Part shown: positions 1 through 12,800 of the stretch, one piece after another
Layout of the letters: every line of letters begins with the position of its first letter
How positions within the stretch are numbered: position 1 is the stretch's first letter
Assembly (NCBI GenBank): GCA_026874595.1
Contig: CM049317.1
Location: forward strand, 33,284,901-33,348,900
Length of the DNA: 64,000 nucleotides
DNA from: Sipunculus nudus
Lineage: Eukaryota; Annelida; Sipuncula; Golfingiida; Sipunculidae
Direction: 5' to 3'
Position numbers and translations under genes: made by a program
The notes under the pieces: generated by a model
What the model saw: only the letters and a program-made list of their open reading frames with translations
What the model was told of the DNA's origin: nothing
Database searches by the model: none

Positions 1-159
1 AAATCCTCGATATTCCAAAGCTCAATTTTTAACCCATCTCCTTTTTATTGATCAGCCAGGATAATAAAAGCAGAATTAGTTCACTACACCGGCCTGAACC
101 ATTGATTAAATGAACTGTACATCAAATACATGAGTTTGTCAACACTGATCTGTAAACAC

Positions 160-856
160 ATTAAAAAACGAAAAATATTATATTCATCTCAAAGTTTCAT
201 ACATTATTTCCTATTAGGCAACCGTTAAGATAGGCAAGGAGAAAATGTGTTTCTACGATTTCTAAAAAAAAGGACGGTGACTTTACGGAAAGTATCATTC
301 GAATATATGCTTTGTTAAGCATAACAAGAATATATTATTTAATAAGTGGGTAAATACTGATATGAAATACAAATCAACTATATTAAAAGACTACCAGGAG
401 AATGAGGACAAACCCAGTCTCCCATAAAGTCGGCGTCACATTCTTTGTTGTCTTTATATGAAACCTGTTTGCAAACAGTTTTAGCTGTTATAGTCCATAT
501 CATTCAATTATCCATCCATAAACAAAATTAACGTAATACAATTAGTGTATCATAAAATGCAAAGAGATTCAGAGAATGTCTCAACTGTAATAACGCTTTG
601 GACGAAGATCTTCGTTAGTATTCACTATGTGCAAGGGGTGGGAGAAGAGCCAAGCTCTGAATCTCGCTGACACTGACTCGCACAACAGAGACTCCCTCAG
701 CATCCGACAACAAGCATTGTGGGAATGCTTCCTGAAAAAAAAAATCAAGGGGCAGCCAGAAAAAGCAAAACCAATGATTCTAATTGTTAAAGGTCGGTGC
801 AGTTATGTTTTTATATGTCAAATCACTCGGCAACAGTCAGATAGAAGTGTTTTGAG
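160..856. other. No supported gene
   Basis: Sequence present in copy A but not copy B of the duplication. AT-rich, with one short frame (627-860) lacking any recognisable domain. Probably an insertion or a segment lost from B. Confidence 0.4.
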
Positions 857-1448
857 ATAAGGCTTTTGCCTGCACTTTGAAACAAGCTCAATTTTTTTTA
901 CGAGTCCATGTGGATCAGGGAAAGATTTGGAACATATTCTTTAATGCAAAGATTACGGCTTCCACTGGGATATTCAAGAACGCAATCTTTGGGGTTCAAA
1001 TTAAGTAAATTATATAGGTTTAACTGATTAATCAAAGAGACTACAGACACAATACATATCAATCCATAATTGGTGATTCATATTATCAATAAAGTTTGAA
1101 GCTAATATTCAAACCAAATGTTTGAGTCACGTGCCTAATTCTCGTCCTACTCCATATTTACCAAAAAAAAGTTTCCTTTCTTTATTTACAACATCATCCG
1201 ATGATAATTTACAGGCAGCAGCAGCATACATCAAGCAGACAGCTATTTAGACATGTCTGAAAGGGGGTGTTGGACAGCTCAACTTTATTTTGAAATCTCA
1301 TTTTTAATATATGTTTTGTTCTCTACAAATATTGCAAAATAATATGTCAACTTAGAGTTACCCTTCAGACAGGCATTTGGGAAATGTCATATAAATGCCA
1401 AATCCACGTGCTCTACTTCTGAGATTCCTTAAATGACTAGGTTTGAAT

Positions 1449-2164
1449 TTAACAAATGATATAGGCCGGCCCGAACACTGGAAAATCATTCCATCTACCA
1501 TTTGGCTGGAGGACCAGGTAGATTTTGAAGATTGTATTGCTGTCCGGTTGCCAAGGTGCCTAATCATTGTATTTCACTTCTTTGCCGGTTGCCTCCCAGA
1601 TCCAGGTTCCTTCATTAGTGGAATCTGAACCTGACGTCCAATGTTCCACACCAGCTGTGAGTATACGAACAAAGAATAACAGTGGCCGACGGCTAGGGAA
1701 ACTAAACAACGATATAATACCTATTCCCGAAACATGTGTGATAAAATCAGATCTGCCATGATATGTATTCTCTAATATAAAGTTTATTTTTTTCTTATAA
1801 AGTGTATCTCACCTGTGTTATACTTTCTTGTTAATTGTTTCAGGTGTTTGTCCTCGGAAGCAGACTCGATTGACACGAGATGGCCTTTGTTCCGCATGCA
1901 GACTGTTCTTGCAACTATCCAATTTGCTATTGTCGTGAGAATATTATAACAAGAAGCTCCTTAACTCCCATTCGCTAACTTATATCTGCAAGGGATTCCA
2001 TCATGGAACCAATGCGGACAAACGATACCTGAAAAATATTAAAATACGGAATGTATATTTGAAGTTATACAACTGCAATTATATAGCCCGATTTTCATTT
2101 ATATATGATTCAAAGGGAATGAAAAAAATGCCTGATAAATAAAACAAATAGTTATGATCGCTAA

Positions 2165-2224
<60 letters not shown>

Positions 2225-2690
2225 CCTTTAACATTGGAATCACATCCATAAACACTGTCCGTTGGAAAACCTGTAGTCATGAAACCGGCCATTCGGTTTT
2301 TTCTGTTCGAAATTGTCCAAATTCGTGTTGAGTTTGAAATGTTCAAGCGAATATCCTTGCGCCAGAGTTTTGCTTTCATGGAGATTTTCCAGCGTATGTC
2401 CTTTCGGCAGTTTTTTTTTTCTTCAGGGTTTTCCTGCATATGTCCATGCGCCAGAGTTGTGTTGTCCGAGATGCTTGCCAGGGTAGATCTTTCCGGGATA
2501 AGAATGTCACATTACCGCATTTCTTCTATTATAACATGTGGTGTACTGTTTTTATGTCCATGTCTGCCCAACCGGCGCCTAGTAGTTCATACTTCATCAC
2601 ATGACTTCAATGATGGCCAAGCCTCCAAGTGTAAAATAGCTGCGGTTACTAAACAGAGCCCTATTTATGAAATTATATTCACGTAAAATT
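1449..2690 (-). pseudogene. C-type lectin pseudogene, copy A
   Basis: Paralog of copy B. Recognisable exons on minus: about 2650-2226 (TSP1-like W-x-x-W-x-x-C-type domain and an unrecognised stretch ending TTGFPTDSVYGC), 2028-1813 (CTLD first half, GHLVSIESASEDKHL) and 1654-1449 (CTLD second half, HWTSGSDS, QPD, WND). Splice sites survive (TTTCAG/GTATCG, CAG/GTGAGA, CTCACAG/CTGG). The reading frame is destroyed by stops in all three: a TGA and a TAA in the TSP1-like exon, a TAA after LANGS in the first CTLD exon, and a TAG where copies B and C have Trp or Asp-Trp before the QPD. A TAA directly after the last cysteine would end the protein slightly early. Decay by point mutation, not by truncation. 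Confidence 0.8.
2166..2221. repeat. (CT)n microsatellite abutting a lectin intron donor
   Basis: About 56 bases of CT/TC. On the minus strand it is (GA)n starting a few bases after the donor of the TSP1-like exon. The same arrangement is present in copy B at 35206-35238, so the tract predates the duplication. Confidence 0.9.
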
Positions 2691-3397
2691 GCCAGAGCGT
2701 GATGGACACACATGTCTATATATAACGGTGCTGTGCTTTCAGGTATTCAAAGTAATAAATGTAGATTTACTAGTTAATGTTCAGCTATTGGAGTGGCATT
2801 ATTTAATACTCTCAATGAAAATATAGATAAAGGTGTTGATAACTATATATAGGCAAGAAATCACCACAATTACTTCACCAAACCAGTCCTTTTCAAAGAA
2901 TGTAACATGCAAACATGGAACATGCACACTGTACAAATTAACCTCATATCTAATATATGATAAAAACGTTAAATTATCATCTGTACTAGAGGCATGTCGT
3001 CATATATGAATATATATTAATTATCTTGATGATGACATGATCACAACCTGTCATTGTGTAACAGGTTTTCTTTATTGAAAGGGAAAGATAGGACTTTTAA
3101 ATACCTAATCCATGGATTTATACATATGGATTAGCAAACATTCTTATTTTGCTTGTTGCCTTTGGTGGTTCTATGTTAGATAAAATGGAATGCAAACTCA
3201 AGAAAAGGTACTTGTGTACTGTAGTAAAATGCACAGAAAATTTACAGTTAATGATAATAATAAACATCATACCTCAAAAAAGTTTTGATTTTTATTTCCT
3301 TTTTTTTATAATTAAAATTCTGATTACATGTTATATTTCATATAACGACCTCCTTGGAATTTCTAACATTACTTAGTATGCACAAAAACGTTTAGAA

Positions 3398-4275
3398 TAT
3401 GTCGCGGACAGGGGGTAAGGCAGGTCCGCCCCATGTCACAGGAAGAACCCAAGACAAGGTGGATGGATGAACTTTATTTCTGAAGAATTAAGACCGTCGT
3501 TAGCTTGTTTCCAACAAGAGGAGCAAGGCTGGACTCCACATTCAATGATTTAACAGATATTATAGGTTACAATATGATATTTTGCTTTTTACAATTTACA
3601 ATTAATCCGTATATCAGTCTACAAATATTTTAGTTTTAATTAGTTTTAGTTTTGTGGCTGACTGTGTAGTGTAAGCTCCATATATCTCATACGTATTAAC
3701 CTTAAATCGCAAAGATAGCTCTTAGACTCATTATACATAGATTATGCATAGATACACTTATTTTACATAGATACACTTTGATTTGAATATATTCATATGG
3801 CATATGATAGCTTTACTCTTATCTATTAATGCAACAATCTCAGTATGACATGACTTCACAATTAATCCTACATAGCATTAATACAGACCTCACAGCATAA
3901 TAATCTGAACACGGGCCTATCTAAATGATCTGTTTCCCTTATCAGATATACTATGGATATTTATGACGTAATAAACGTTCTAAATTTAAGGAGATGGGGT
4001 TTTGGTGCCTTCATAATATTTATAGCGAATATGAATGATTGCGTGGAGGTTAGATGGCGGGCCCGTCAGGGAGAATGTCTGTTAAATGCAATCGACTACG
4101 GCGTATGCTATCTTCTCTCTACCACTTAGATCATGACCCTAAAGAAACGTAGGGTCTCATAATTCCCTATGAAATTAGTCTAATGGAAAAACTCCCGGCT
4201 TAGCATGATGTAAACATCATGATTACACATTAAATATATTAATCTGGGTAGCAGGTTTTGAGGCTATGAGACACC
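3398..4275. mobile_element. LTR-related fragment between duplication A and the left LTR
   Basis: Begins TGTCGCGGACAGGGG. Bases 3478-3536 resemble 8815-8875 of the left Gypsy LTR in the same orientation (AAGACCGTCGT..., CAACAAGAGGAGCAAGG). The rest shows no coding potential. It may be a diverged LTR of the same family or a leader region; boundaries not established. Confidence 0.35.
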
Positions 4276-5454
4276 TGTCTTTGGCGCGTGCAGTGAGAGG
4301 GCAGAACGCGGAGGAATCGTGCTAGAAGTTAAGCTGCCCCAAAAGTAGTCCATACATGGACCTCTATGTCCTATGATACTTCTGCTGGACGGACATCACG
4401 GTCCATGGGCCCAATGCAAATTCAATGTAGACACTCCGCAACGTATTTGCAACGATAGGTCGAGGGCCCTCGGAGGAGATGACAGGTCTGATCACTCGAA
4501 GAAATTGCATCAGGCTTATAAACACTATATTTACTAACCTTTTGCATGCATGATTTTACATTCTAACTGACAAAAAGTCTTATTTTACAGGTTCTTTCTT
4601 GTACAACCCACGCAACGCTGTGTATCCAATGTAGCCATTTGTCGCAATGCAATGTGGGAAGGATTCATACTCTCCGGGCAGAGACTCCGCCTTTGAAAGG
4701 TCTCTCAGTTCACGTGAACAGGGCCGGATTATAAGACCGTCGGGACATCAGCAAGGAACCACATTTGCTGACCGTTCAACGCACTGGTTAACTGCAGAAA
4801 TAAATAAACTTATACATAAATAGAAATTGTATCTGTGGTTGTAGGTTTATGTGGCAACATTTATTTCATCATTCTTTCTATATTCAACTTCTACCGCGCT
4901 CATCGTCTCTCTCTACAGGTAAGATATAAAAACATGATATATTATAAGCCTATTTTAAATTTTTTATGTAAATAAATTAAAATTTCTTTCCTTCAAATAT
5001 ATATGTGTGTGCATGTACACATAAAGGTCATTTTACGAAAAACGGCCCATTATACAGGTACAACATCTGGAAAATAACTGATCTTAATATCAATGTTATA
5101 GTGTCTCGCATGGAAATAAAAAAAATTAATATATATAAAAATAATTTTCAGCAGAGCACCATATTTCACTGAGAGTTATAGTTTTTGCTAATTTAATGCC
5201 CTATGGTTTCAACAATTTCAACATCTTTACAGACTAGTGGTTCGAAATATTATGTTAGATGAGCTGGATATTTTCATGCATGCCAATTTCACGGTCCCGC
5301 ATAATTAATTAAAAAGGTTCGCCTATATGATGTATTTTTTTTAAGGAAAATATATTTGAGCCCTGTAAAATGCATATGTTTAATTTTATGAGTTAAGTCA
5401 AACATCCTGAAAAAATAAAGCTGCACCCTAATGTAGGTATAATACAAAAAAAAA

Positions 5455-5915
5455 CTATAATTCCTTTTACGCAGTTGCGGCAAGGGCGATTCCTTTTATG
5501 CGGTCGCGGTTGCGGATTAAAAACGATTTTTGTATATGTAATATAATGTACGAAACATGTATTTCCAATATTCCATATTCCCATGTGTTTCCTATATTCA
5601 CAATAATTTAAATCGGTGTTTTCATGCAGGCGGAAAACGTTTTTAATCGTGACATTTTCTGATAAACACGGTATAATCCTGGGGAAACCCCTATATGTGA
5701 CGTATAAAATTCAGCGGGATTCCTCGTCCGACCCCATACGTTTAATATTTTTGTCGGATCGGTCGCTACATAATCCGACAAAAATCTGTCGGATGACGGG
5801 TCGGATAAGTACCGCAACCGCATAAAAGGAATCAGTCCTTCGTAATATCATATGTTCTACTCTATCTGCAACAGCGACCGTACCGCGGCCGCAACCGCGT
5901 AAAAGGAACCCTAGC
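5455..5915. mobile_element. Possible nested MITE inside the foldback element
   Basis: Ends are inverted: TTCCTTTTACGCAGTTGCGGC near 5461 and GCCGCAACCGCGTAAAAGG near 5888-5907, with an internal copy pair of the same motif (ATTCCTTTTATGCGG at about 5490 and CCGCAACCGCATAAAAGG at about 5813). No coding capacity. No clear target duplication, so the limits are approximate. Confidence 0.45.
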
Positions 5916-6564
5916 TTTAAGATCATGAAAAATACGACAATCGACCTGGTTAATAAAAAAATGTGGAAAATAAAAGCATTTTCTAATATGTTTAAGTCAT
6001 TTTTTTAATAATGTCTGTTCACAAATGATAATTGCGTTGAAGAAGGATGTCTTATAAATGTGATCGTTGGCAAACTTTTTACTTAAAGCATGTAGACTTC
6101 TTTTAAAATATTTAAAAGTTTAATATTTGAAATTACACAACACAGTCAGTGATTTCTATTGAAAGATGAAATTCGGAATATAACAATGCCAGTTTGTAGA
6201 TTTTACATGTTACATCCATTCTGTTCTTCTTTGTTTCGACACCGCTAACCGATATTCACCACCGTTTAAGTGCATGACAAGGTACGAAGTTGATCGATAA
6301 TGATATTGGAAAAAAGATATCCTTTCAAAGAAAATTAATTACTTCTTTAACCTTTTCTGGTACTCAGTATATTTATTTTTTGATAATGTGAGCTATATTC
6401 AAAAACTAAGAAATTATTCCTTTAAAAAAAGAAATCCACCATTTTTGGAGAAATATAGGTAACGGTGTTGAAAAGAAATGTTGGGTATTACTTCGTCAAA
6501 TAGATAAGCTAAAATTAAGTATAAATTATAAGATACTAATTAAATTCTATCCCCAAAGCACAAT

Positions 6565-6567
6565 GAC

Positions 6568-6621
<54 letters not shown>

Positions 6622-6625
6622 CAAT
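6565..6625. repeat. (TA)n microsatellite
   Basis: About 60 bases of alternating TA inside the foldback spacer, just before its right arm. Confidence 0.9.
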
Positions 6626-9232
6626 GGAATGAAATTTTAATTTATTTACATAAAAATTTTAAAAAAAGGCTTATAATATATCATGTTTTTATATCTTACC
6701 TGTTGAGAGAGACGATGAGCGCGGTAGAAATTGAACATAGAAAGAACGATGAAATAAATGTTGCCACATAAACCTACAACCACAGATACAATTTCTATTT
6801 ATGTATAAGTTTATTTATTTCTGCAGTTAACCCAGTGCGATGAACGAACAGCAAATTGTGGTTCCTTGCTGATGTCCCGACGGTCTTATAATCCGGCCCT
6901 ATTCACGTGAACTGAGAGACATTTCAAAGGCGGAGTCTCTGCCCGGAGAGTATGAATCCTTCCCACATTGCATTGCGACAAATGGCTACATTGGATACAC
7001 AGCGTTGCGTGGGTTGTACAAGAAAGAACCTGTAAAATAAGACTTTTTGTCAGTTAGAATGTAAAATCATGCATGCAAAAGGTTAGTGAATATAGTGTTT
7101 ATAAGCCTGATGCAATTTCTTCGAGTGATCAGACCTGTCATCTCCTCCGAGGGCCCTCGACCTATCGTTGCAAATACGTTGCGGAGTGTCTACATTGAAT
7201 TTGCATTGGGCCCATGGACCGTGATGTCCGTCCAGCAGAAGTATCATAGGACATAGAGGTCCATGTATGGACTACCCCAAAAGTAAACACATCCGGATCT
7301 GAGCGATATGTATGGAATATGGATAAACAAATTACTAATCGAGGTGAAATGGAGGCGTCGAGGCGAGCTAGAGGAGTGAATCCATACAGCTAAACCGGCA
7401 TCACTTTATACAGTGCTCTCTTTTAAGCGCACTACTTTGGTTGGCGGAAGGTAAACAAAAATGCATCAACAAAATAGAAAAAAGTTATCAGCTGGATGGC
7501 GATGAGCGAGAGGTAAGTTATATCCTAGTAATTTCAGTCTAAATTATTTTAAAACTATTGACAGTTCGTTATCATGTAGGAAAACTATCTTAAAAAAGCC
7601 TAATACCTTATCTAGCATGGATTTGGGGTTTCCATGACCTGTCATAATTAATCTATCGTAACACTTGTGAAACTCACTTCAATGAGAAAACTTTCGTATC
7701 AGTAATGTTATTGTTCTTAAATGAACGTAGAAGAATAACAATGTAACGCTGCTGTTACTACTTAGCTGATAATTCTTATATAAGATATTACTTAAATATA
7801 CCACTGATTATTCTGGTTTAAGTAAATTATATACCGCATAGCGGATTTGAAAGTTTTAGTGATATTTCACTATGAATTCAGGTTCAACGAAGGGAGCTGG
7901 AAGGCGGATTAGTACAAACCAAGGCGGTCAGATGGCAGCACCAGCAGCATCGTTTAACAGGACTATAGTATTTCAAATTGACACATTCGCTTTGAGGGGT
8001 TCACTTGAACCGTAATTGATAATCGTTAATAATAATAAAAGAATTTGTTTGCCCCTTTCGTGTTAATATTTAACTTAAAATGAGGACTATTTTGGAAAAT
8101 ATAGACATAAAAAGACTGTTTTGGATGGAATTTCAATAGAAGGATTTTACATAAACCTTTCGTAATAATAATACATACATCCTGTATGCTAAACGCGGGG
8201 ATGAAAGAGTGATTTGTACATTAGTTTCACTCTTGACTGCCAGATGGCGGTACTGTTGACTACTGGCTTAATCGATGCATTCGGACTAAACTTATTTATA
8301 TATTTATGAGACAAAAAAATATATAATTATCTATAATAATACGTGGCAGGCGGTTCTGTCACTGTACAACCAGTTACTAGTTGTGGCTGGAATAACCCCT
8401 GGTGTGAACGGTTGACGGCATACCGACCGAAACGGACGCTCAACATATTCCTGCAGCGGGGGGGGGGGGGGGGGGGGGGAGAAAAAGAGAGACGAGACAC
8501 GTCCTTACCAGCCTACTGGGGCGAATGGCCGATTTTTAAGGAAAATAGACTGGAAAATTTATACTAAACCCTTGCAGTTGACCCAACATATAAATGGGCG
8601 CAATATGCGAGATGCCTGAACAGAAAATCTGACTGTTCTAGTTCTTAAAAATATATGATACGCATGGGAAAAAAACGGACATATTCTATGTATTCTTAAA
8701 CATACAAGAAATGCGAAACCAATATATTGGGATTAAACTGACATTCTAGGTCTTGAAACATTCATTAATAATAATTATTCCTTCACTTTAGGGTATCGGG
8801 GCAATAATATGCGGTTCCTACCTGAAGAAGAAAGACCGTCGTCATCTTGTTGCCAACAAGAGGAGCAAGGTTGGACTGACGTGACAGTTCCGAGACCTTG
8901 TGGATGTTCCGGAGCTGTCACGCCTCATTGCCCAAACCACCCCAAAACCGGTCCGACAAAACATCGTATTCTTTATCCCAGGCTTTTCGCCGGCCACGTA
9001 GGTAGGCCATACTACGTAAGGGAAACCGTTGAATGACCCTTGACCTGGAGGGACTTTACTTGAGTGTCACTCCGGATTGACAGACAAAACGAAAAAAAAA
9101 AATGGGGGTTTATTTCCCCGTGTTACACCCTCCCCCAGTTCGAAAAAGTTGTCGACCCGACAACTAAAATTTTGCCAAAAGAACGCTTGGCTTCTACAAG
9201 GCGAGAACATGGCCATATTAATCGGCCTAATT

Positions 9233-9857
9233 TCAGACATAGTCTCCAGACCGGTACCATAATGGAAGCTTTCTGATTCGGTCTGATCGTCCTCGTCCAG
9301 AGGCACTATCTCCTGTTGAAGAACTATCTGCACTAGTTTCCACACTTACATCTTGAACATCAATAAAGTCATTTGAGGATTCAATGACCTCAGGAATTTC
9401 TTCAGTTTCTGTGCTTATTACATCAGTTTCTGTGCTTATTACAGGGGTAGTATCAAGAATTGAAATGTCTTTATTAAAGGTGCCTTCACCCTCTGGTTTA
9501 GGAGTGGAAATAATTAGAGGATCTTCCTGGCTTACTGGGACTAAAGTAATATTAAGAGGAATTGAAGGAGGGATGATGATATACTCATAATCGGAATCCT
9601 CATCTGGACTCTCAGTTTCATCTGGACTGTCTACTTTTACAGTCCTCGGGTCAGGTTTTTGGTTTGCTTGTTTGGGAACATTAGCGGTAGGAGTTTGAGT
9701 GGTGGTAATTGGAAAGATTTAAATGCATAGTAATAAATTAAGGTGAAGGGTACGTACTCCATCGGTTGTACTTTCCTTTTGCACTTGATATACTGGGATA
9801 TCACTGTTGGGTTGCCCTACAATAGTATAGACTGGGGTTTCCCACAAGTCAGCTAGT
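9233..9857 (-). pseudogene. pol: Gypsy pol 3' end: integrase C-terminal domain and tail (left, minus)
   Basis: On the minus strand, from about 9857 downwards, the frame reads KLADLWETPVYTIV, then a VYQV..., RTLHLNLLL core typical of the C-terminal integrase domain of Ty3/Gypsy elements. After one stop comes an acidic, Ser/Thr/Pro-rich tail ending WYRSGDYV and TGA at 9233. Upstream integrase, RNase H and RT are missing because the sequence runs into the satellite block at 9865. The left LTR follows about 100 bases downstream, as expected. Confidence 0.78.
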
Positions 9858-9864
9858 TTTTGTT

Positions 9865-12800
9865 GCTTGCCGGAAATCTTCGATTTCTGCAAGCAGGTTG
9901 GTCAGTCGCGGATGTCTGTTTGTCTGTTTGTTTGTTTGTTTGTCTGTCTGTCTGTGTACTCTCTACAGGCCACAATTTTCCAGCAATTGCTTTCAAACTT
10001 ATAAAGCTGGTAGACAAGCAAAAGTCCTGGAGGCCTATTGTTTTTGGGCATTATAGGTCAAATGTCAAGGTCAAGGTCATCAAAAGTATACAAAACGGTT
10101 TTTTGTTCATATCTGTGTTAATATTGGTCGTATCTACTTCAACAGTAGCTCATTTTAATCGTCATTCCAAGGCCTGTCTTCTGGTGTGTAGCTGACTCAA
10201 ATTTGCCGTAACCATGGTTACGAATTTTTGGGAAAAAGTCATGATATTCTGAAATAAGGGGTCTTATTTTTCTAACTTTGTCAGTTTTAAAGCTAGAGAG
10301 GTCTAGTTTTTTGCATGAGGTAGCATTTAACAAGTACTGCAAGATTTTATTAAAATTCTCGCGATATCTCGTTCAATATCTCGTCAAACGAGATATTTCG
10401 AGATTTCAGTAATCTTGCCCTGGAGGCCACAGTTTTGCAGGAATCTTTTTGAAACTGACATATCGTAAGTCCTACACTATTATCTCGAAACAAATTTTTC
10501 ATTTTTTGAATTCGGCCGCTAGGGGGCGCTGGGTGCAAACCTCTCCAACATATCATGTTTTGGCAATACCTTCAAAATTATAAAGCTCAATTACATAAAC
10601 CACAGCTTATTTTCTTCCTCTGAGTCTTTCCAAAATCCTGGTGTAGTCATTTCGACTCAATCTTGAGTCACTTTGTCAGTGTGTCCGTCTGTTTCTCAGT
10701 TGTCCTCAAATCCGCTTGCTTGCCGGTTCTTGCGTCTCACATATAGCATTCTACAGGACACAGTTTTGAAAGAATCCTTTTAAAACTATTACATCTTATG
10801 TCTTACACTAATATCTCGAAACCGATTTTTCATTTTCCAGAATTGGCCGCTAGGGGGCGCTGCACATGACCCTGACACACATATCATCATATTGGCCATA
10901 TCTCTAAAACCCAAAGACTCAATTACATAAACCATAGCTTATGTTCTTCGTCTGAGTCTTCTCCATAACCTGGTTAAGTCATCTGGTCTCGGTCTTGTGT
11001 CACTTTGTCAGTATGTCCATATAAACTTTATAAACGGAGGGAAACCTGACTGCACAGAGTCATGCAGGAATGCACGATGACACGCGTTTTAGTAAGACAA
11101 AGACTCGTGTAGGTATGAGCGACAATCAGCGCAGTTTGCTCGTTTTGTGTAGGGTCCATCGGGCCAAATGCCAATTCAGGCCCGCAGCCGACGGGATGAA
11201 TTAATTGGCGTAGCGGGGACCACGGCCATTTCCTGGTAAAAACTTGTGAATAAATATACCGGACGGGCTGACCATTTTCTCAGGGCCATAGGAATGTCAC
11301 CATTCCAGTGTGCCCTCAGACCTGGTCAGACCTGGTCAGACCTAAAACGCGTGCCTGCACATCTGTGCGCATGCAGGTGATTGCTGTCCAAAGTTTCGGT
11401 CGGTGAGTCCTTCAGGAAAGGACCCGAACCGTTTTTTTTTAATTGCTTGCCGGAAATCTTCCATTTCTGCAGGCAGGTTGGCCAGTCGCAAATCTCTGTT
11501 TATTGCTTGCCGGAAATCTTCGATTTCTGCTAGCAGGTTGGTCAGTCGCGGATGTCTGTTTGTCTGTTTGTTGCTTGCCGGAAATCTTCGATTTCTGCAA
11601 GCAGGTTGGTCAGTCGCGGATGTCTGTTTGTCTGTTTGTTTGTTTGTTTGTCTGTCTGTCTGTGTACTCTCTACAGGCCACAATTTTCCAGCAATTGCTT
11701 TCAAACTTATACAGCTGGTAGACACGCAAAAGTCCTGGAGGCCTATTGTTTTTGGGCATTATAGGTCAAATGTCAAGGTCAAGGTCATCAAAAGTATACA
11801 AAACGGTTTTTTGTTCATATCTGTGTTAATATTGGTCGTATCTACTTCAACAGTGGCTCATTTTAATCGTCATTCCAAGGCCTGTTTTCTGGTGTGTAGC
11901 TGACTCAATTTGCGGTAACCATGGTAACGCATTTTTGGGGAAAATGCTGATATTTTTCTAAATTTGTCAGTTTTAAAGCTACAGAGGTCTAGTTTTTTGC
12001 TTTAGGTACCATTCACCTAGTACTACCAGATTCTATTAATAGTCTCGCAATATCTCGTATAATATCTCGTCAAACGAGATATTTCGAGATTTCAGTAATC
12101 TTGCCCTGGAGGCCACAGTTTTGCAGGAATCTTTTTGAAACTGGCATATCTTAAGTCCTACACTATTATCTCGAAATCAATTTTTCATTTTTTTAATTCG
12201 GCCGCTAGGGGGCGCTGGGTGCAAACCTCTCCAACATATCATGTTTTGGCAATATCTCCAAAATTATAAGCCTCAATTACAAAAACTATAGTTTATTTTT
12301 TTTCATCTAAGTCTTCTTCATGAACTCGTTTAGTCGTCTGGTCTCAATCTTGTGTCACTTTGTCTGTGTGTCCGTCTGTTTCTCAGTTGTCCTCAAATCC
12401 GCTTGCTTACCGGTTCTTTCGTCTCACATATAGCATTCTACAGGACACAGTTTTGAAAAAAATCTTTTTAAAACTATTACATCTTATGTCTCACACTAAT
12501 ATCTCGAAACCGATTTTTCATTTTCGAGAATTGGCCGCTAGGGGGCCGTGCACTCAAACTTGCACAACATATCATTTTTTGGCCATATCGCCAAAACTAT
12601 AAACATCATTTACATAAACTATAGCTTATTTTCTTCCTCTGGGTCTTTCCAAAAACCTGGTGTATTCATTTGGTCTCAATCTTGAGTCACTTTGTCTGTG
12701 TGTCCGTCTGTTTCTCAGTTGTCCTTAAATTCGCTTGCTTGCCGGTTCTTGCGTCTCACATATAGCATTCTACAGGCCACAGTTTTGAAAGAATCCTTTT

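Larger units (their letters stand above)
1..3397. repeat. Segmental duplication, copy A (truncated on the right)
   Basis: Bases 1-160 match about 31836-31993 and bases 856-3397 match about 33905-36336, collinear and at high but imperfect identity. Both the lectin exons and the flanking introns are included. The match stops at 3397, where the nested mobile-element block begins. Bases 160-856 are not shared with copy B. Confidence 0.85.
4346..7274. mobile_element. Foldback (MULE-like) element with about 640-bp terminal inverted repeats
   Basis: Left arm 4346-4986 and right arm 6631-7274 are near-perfect inverted repeats. The ends read TAGTCCATAC... and ...GTATGGACTA. The element is flanked on both sides by CCCCAAAAG (4337-4345 and 7275-7283). 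The uninterrupted site exists in the right LTR near 15097-15107 (GTTTACTTTTGGGTC on plus, that is ACCCAAAAGTAAAC on minus). This gives direct evidence for insertion with a 9-bp (or 8-bp) target duplication. Long TIRs plus a 9-bp duplication fit the Mutator/MULE class; 8 bp would fit hAT. The 1.6-kb interior has no transposase frame, so it is non-autonomous. Confidence 0.8.
4276..9127 (-). mobile_element. Left long terminal repeat of a Ty3/Gypsy element, interrupted
   Basis: Inverted copy of the right LTR (13691-15166). On the minus strand it starts TGTAACACGG after a purine-rich stretch (GGGGGAGGG) and ends ...CAAAGACA. It is split by the foldback element 4346-7274. It also holds about 400 bases (7480-7890) missing from the right copy, where the gap is flanked by near-identical AGCTGGA-GGC. 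A run of about 21 G at 8458-8479 pairs with the C run in the right copy. Open frames here (for example 8343-8567 and 8809-9036) are antisense or noncoding LTR sequence. Confidence 0.75.

Noticed and set aside
2279-2686. 135-aa plus-strand frame
   Set aside because: It is the antisense of the TSP1-like exon of lectin copy A and shows no domain.
7511-7880. Intron-like GTAAGT...TTCAG segment in the left LTR
   Set aside because: Lies antisense to the element; the absence from the right LTR also removes flanking bases, so deletion between short repeats explains it better than splicing.
9860-11903. Frames with CLSVCLFVCLSVC (9860-10195, 11403-11903)
   Set aside because: They come from TGTC/TGTT repeats in the satellite; two duplicated copies are open only because the DNA is duplicated.
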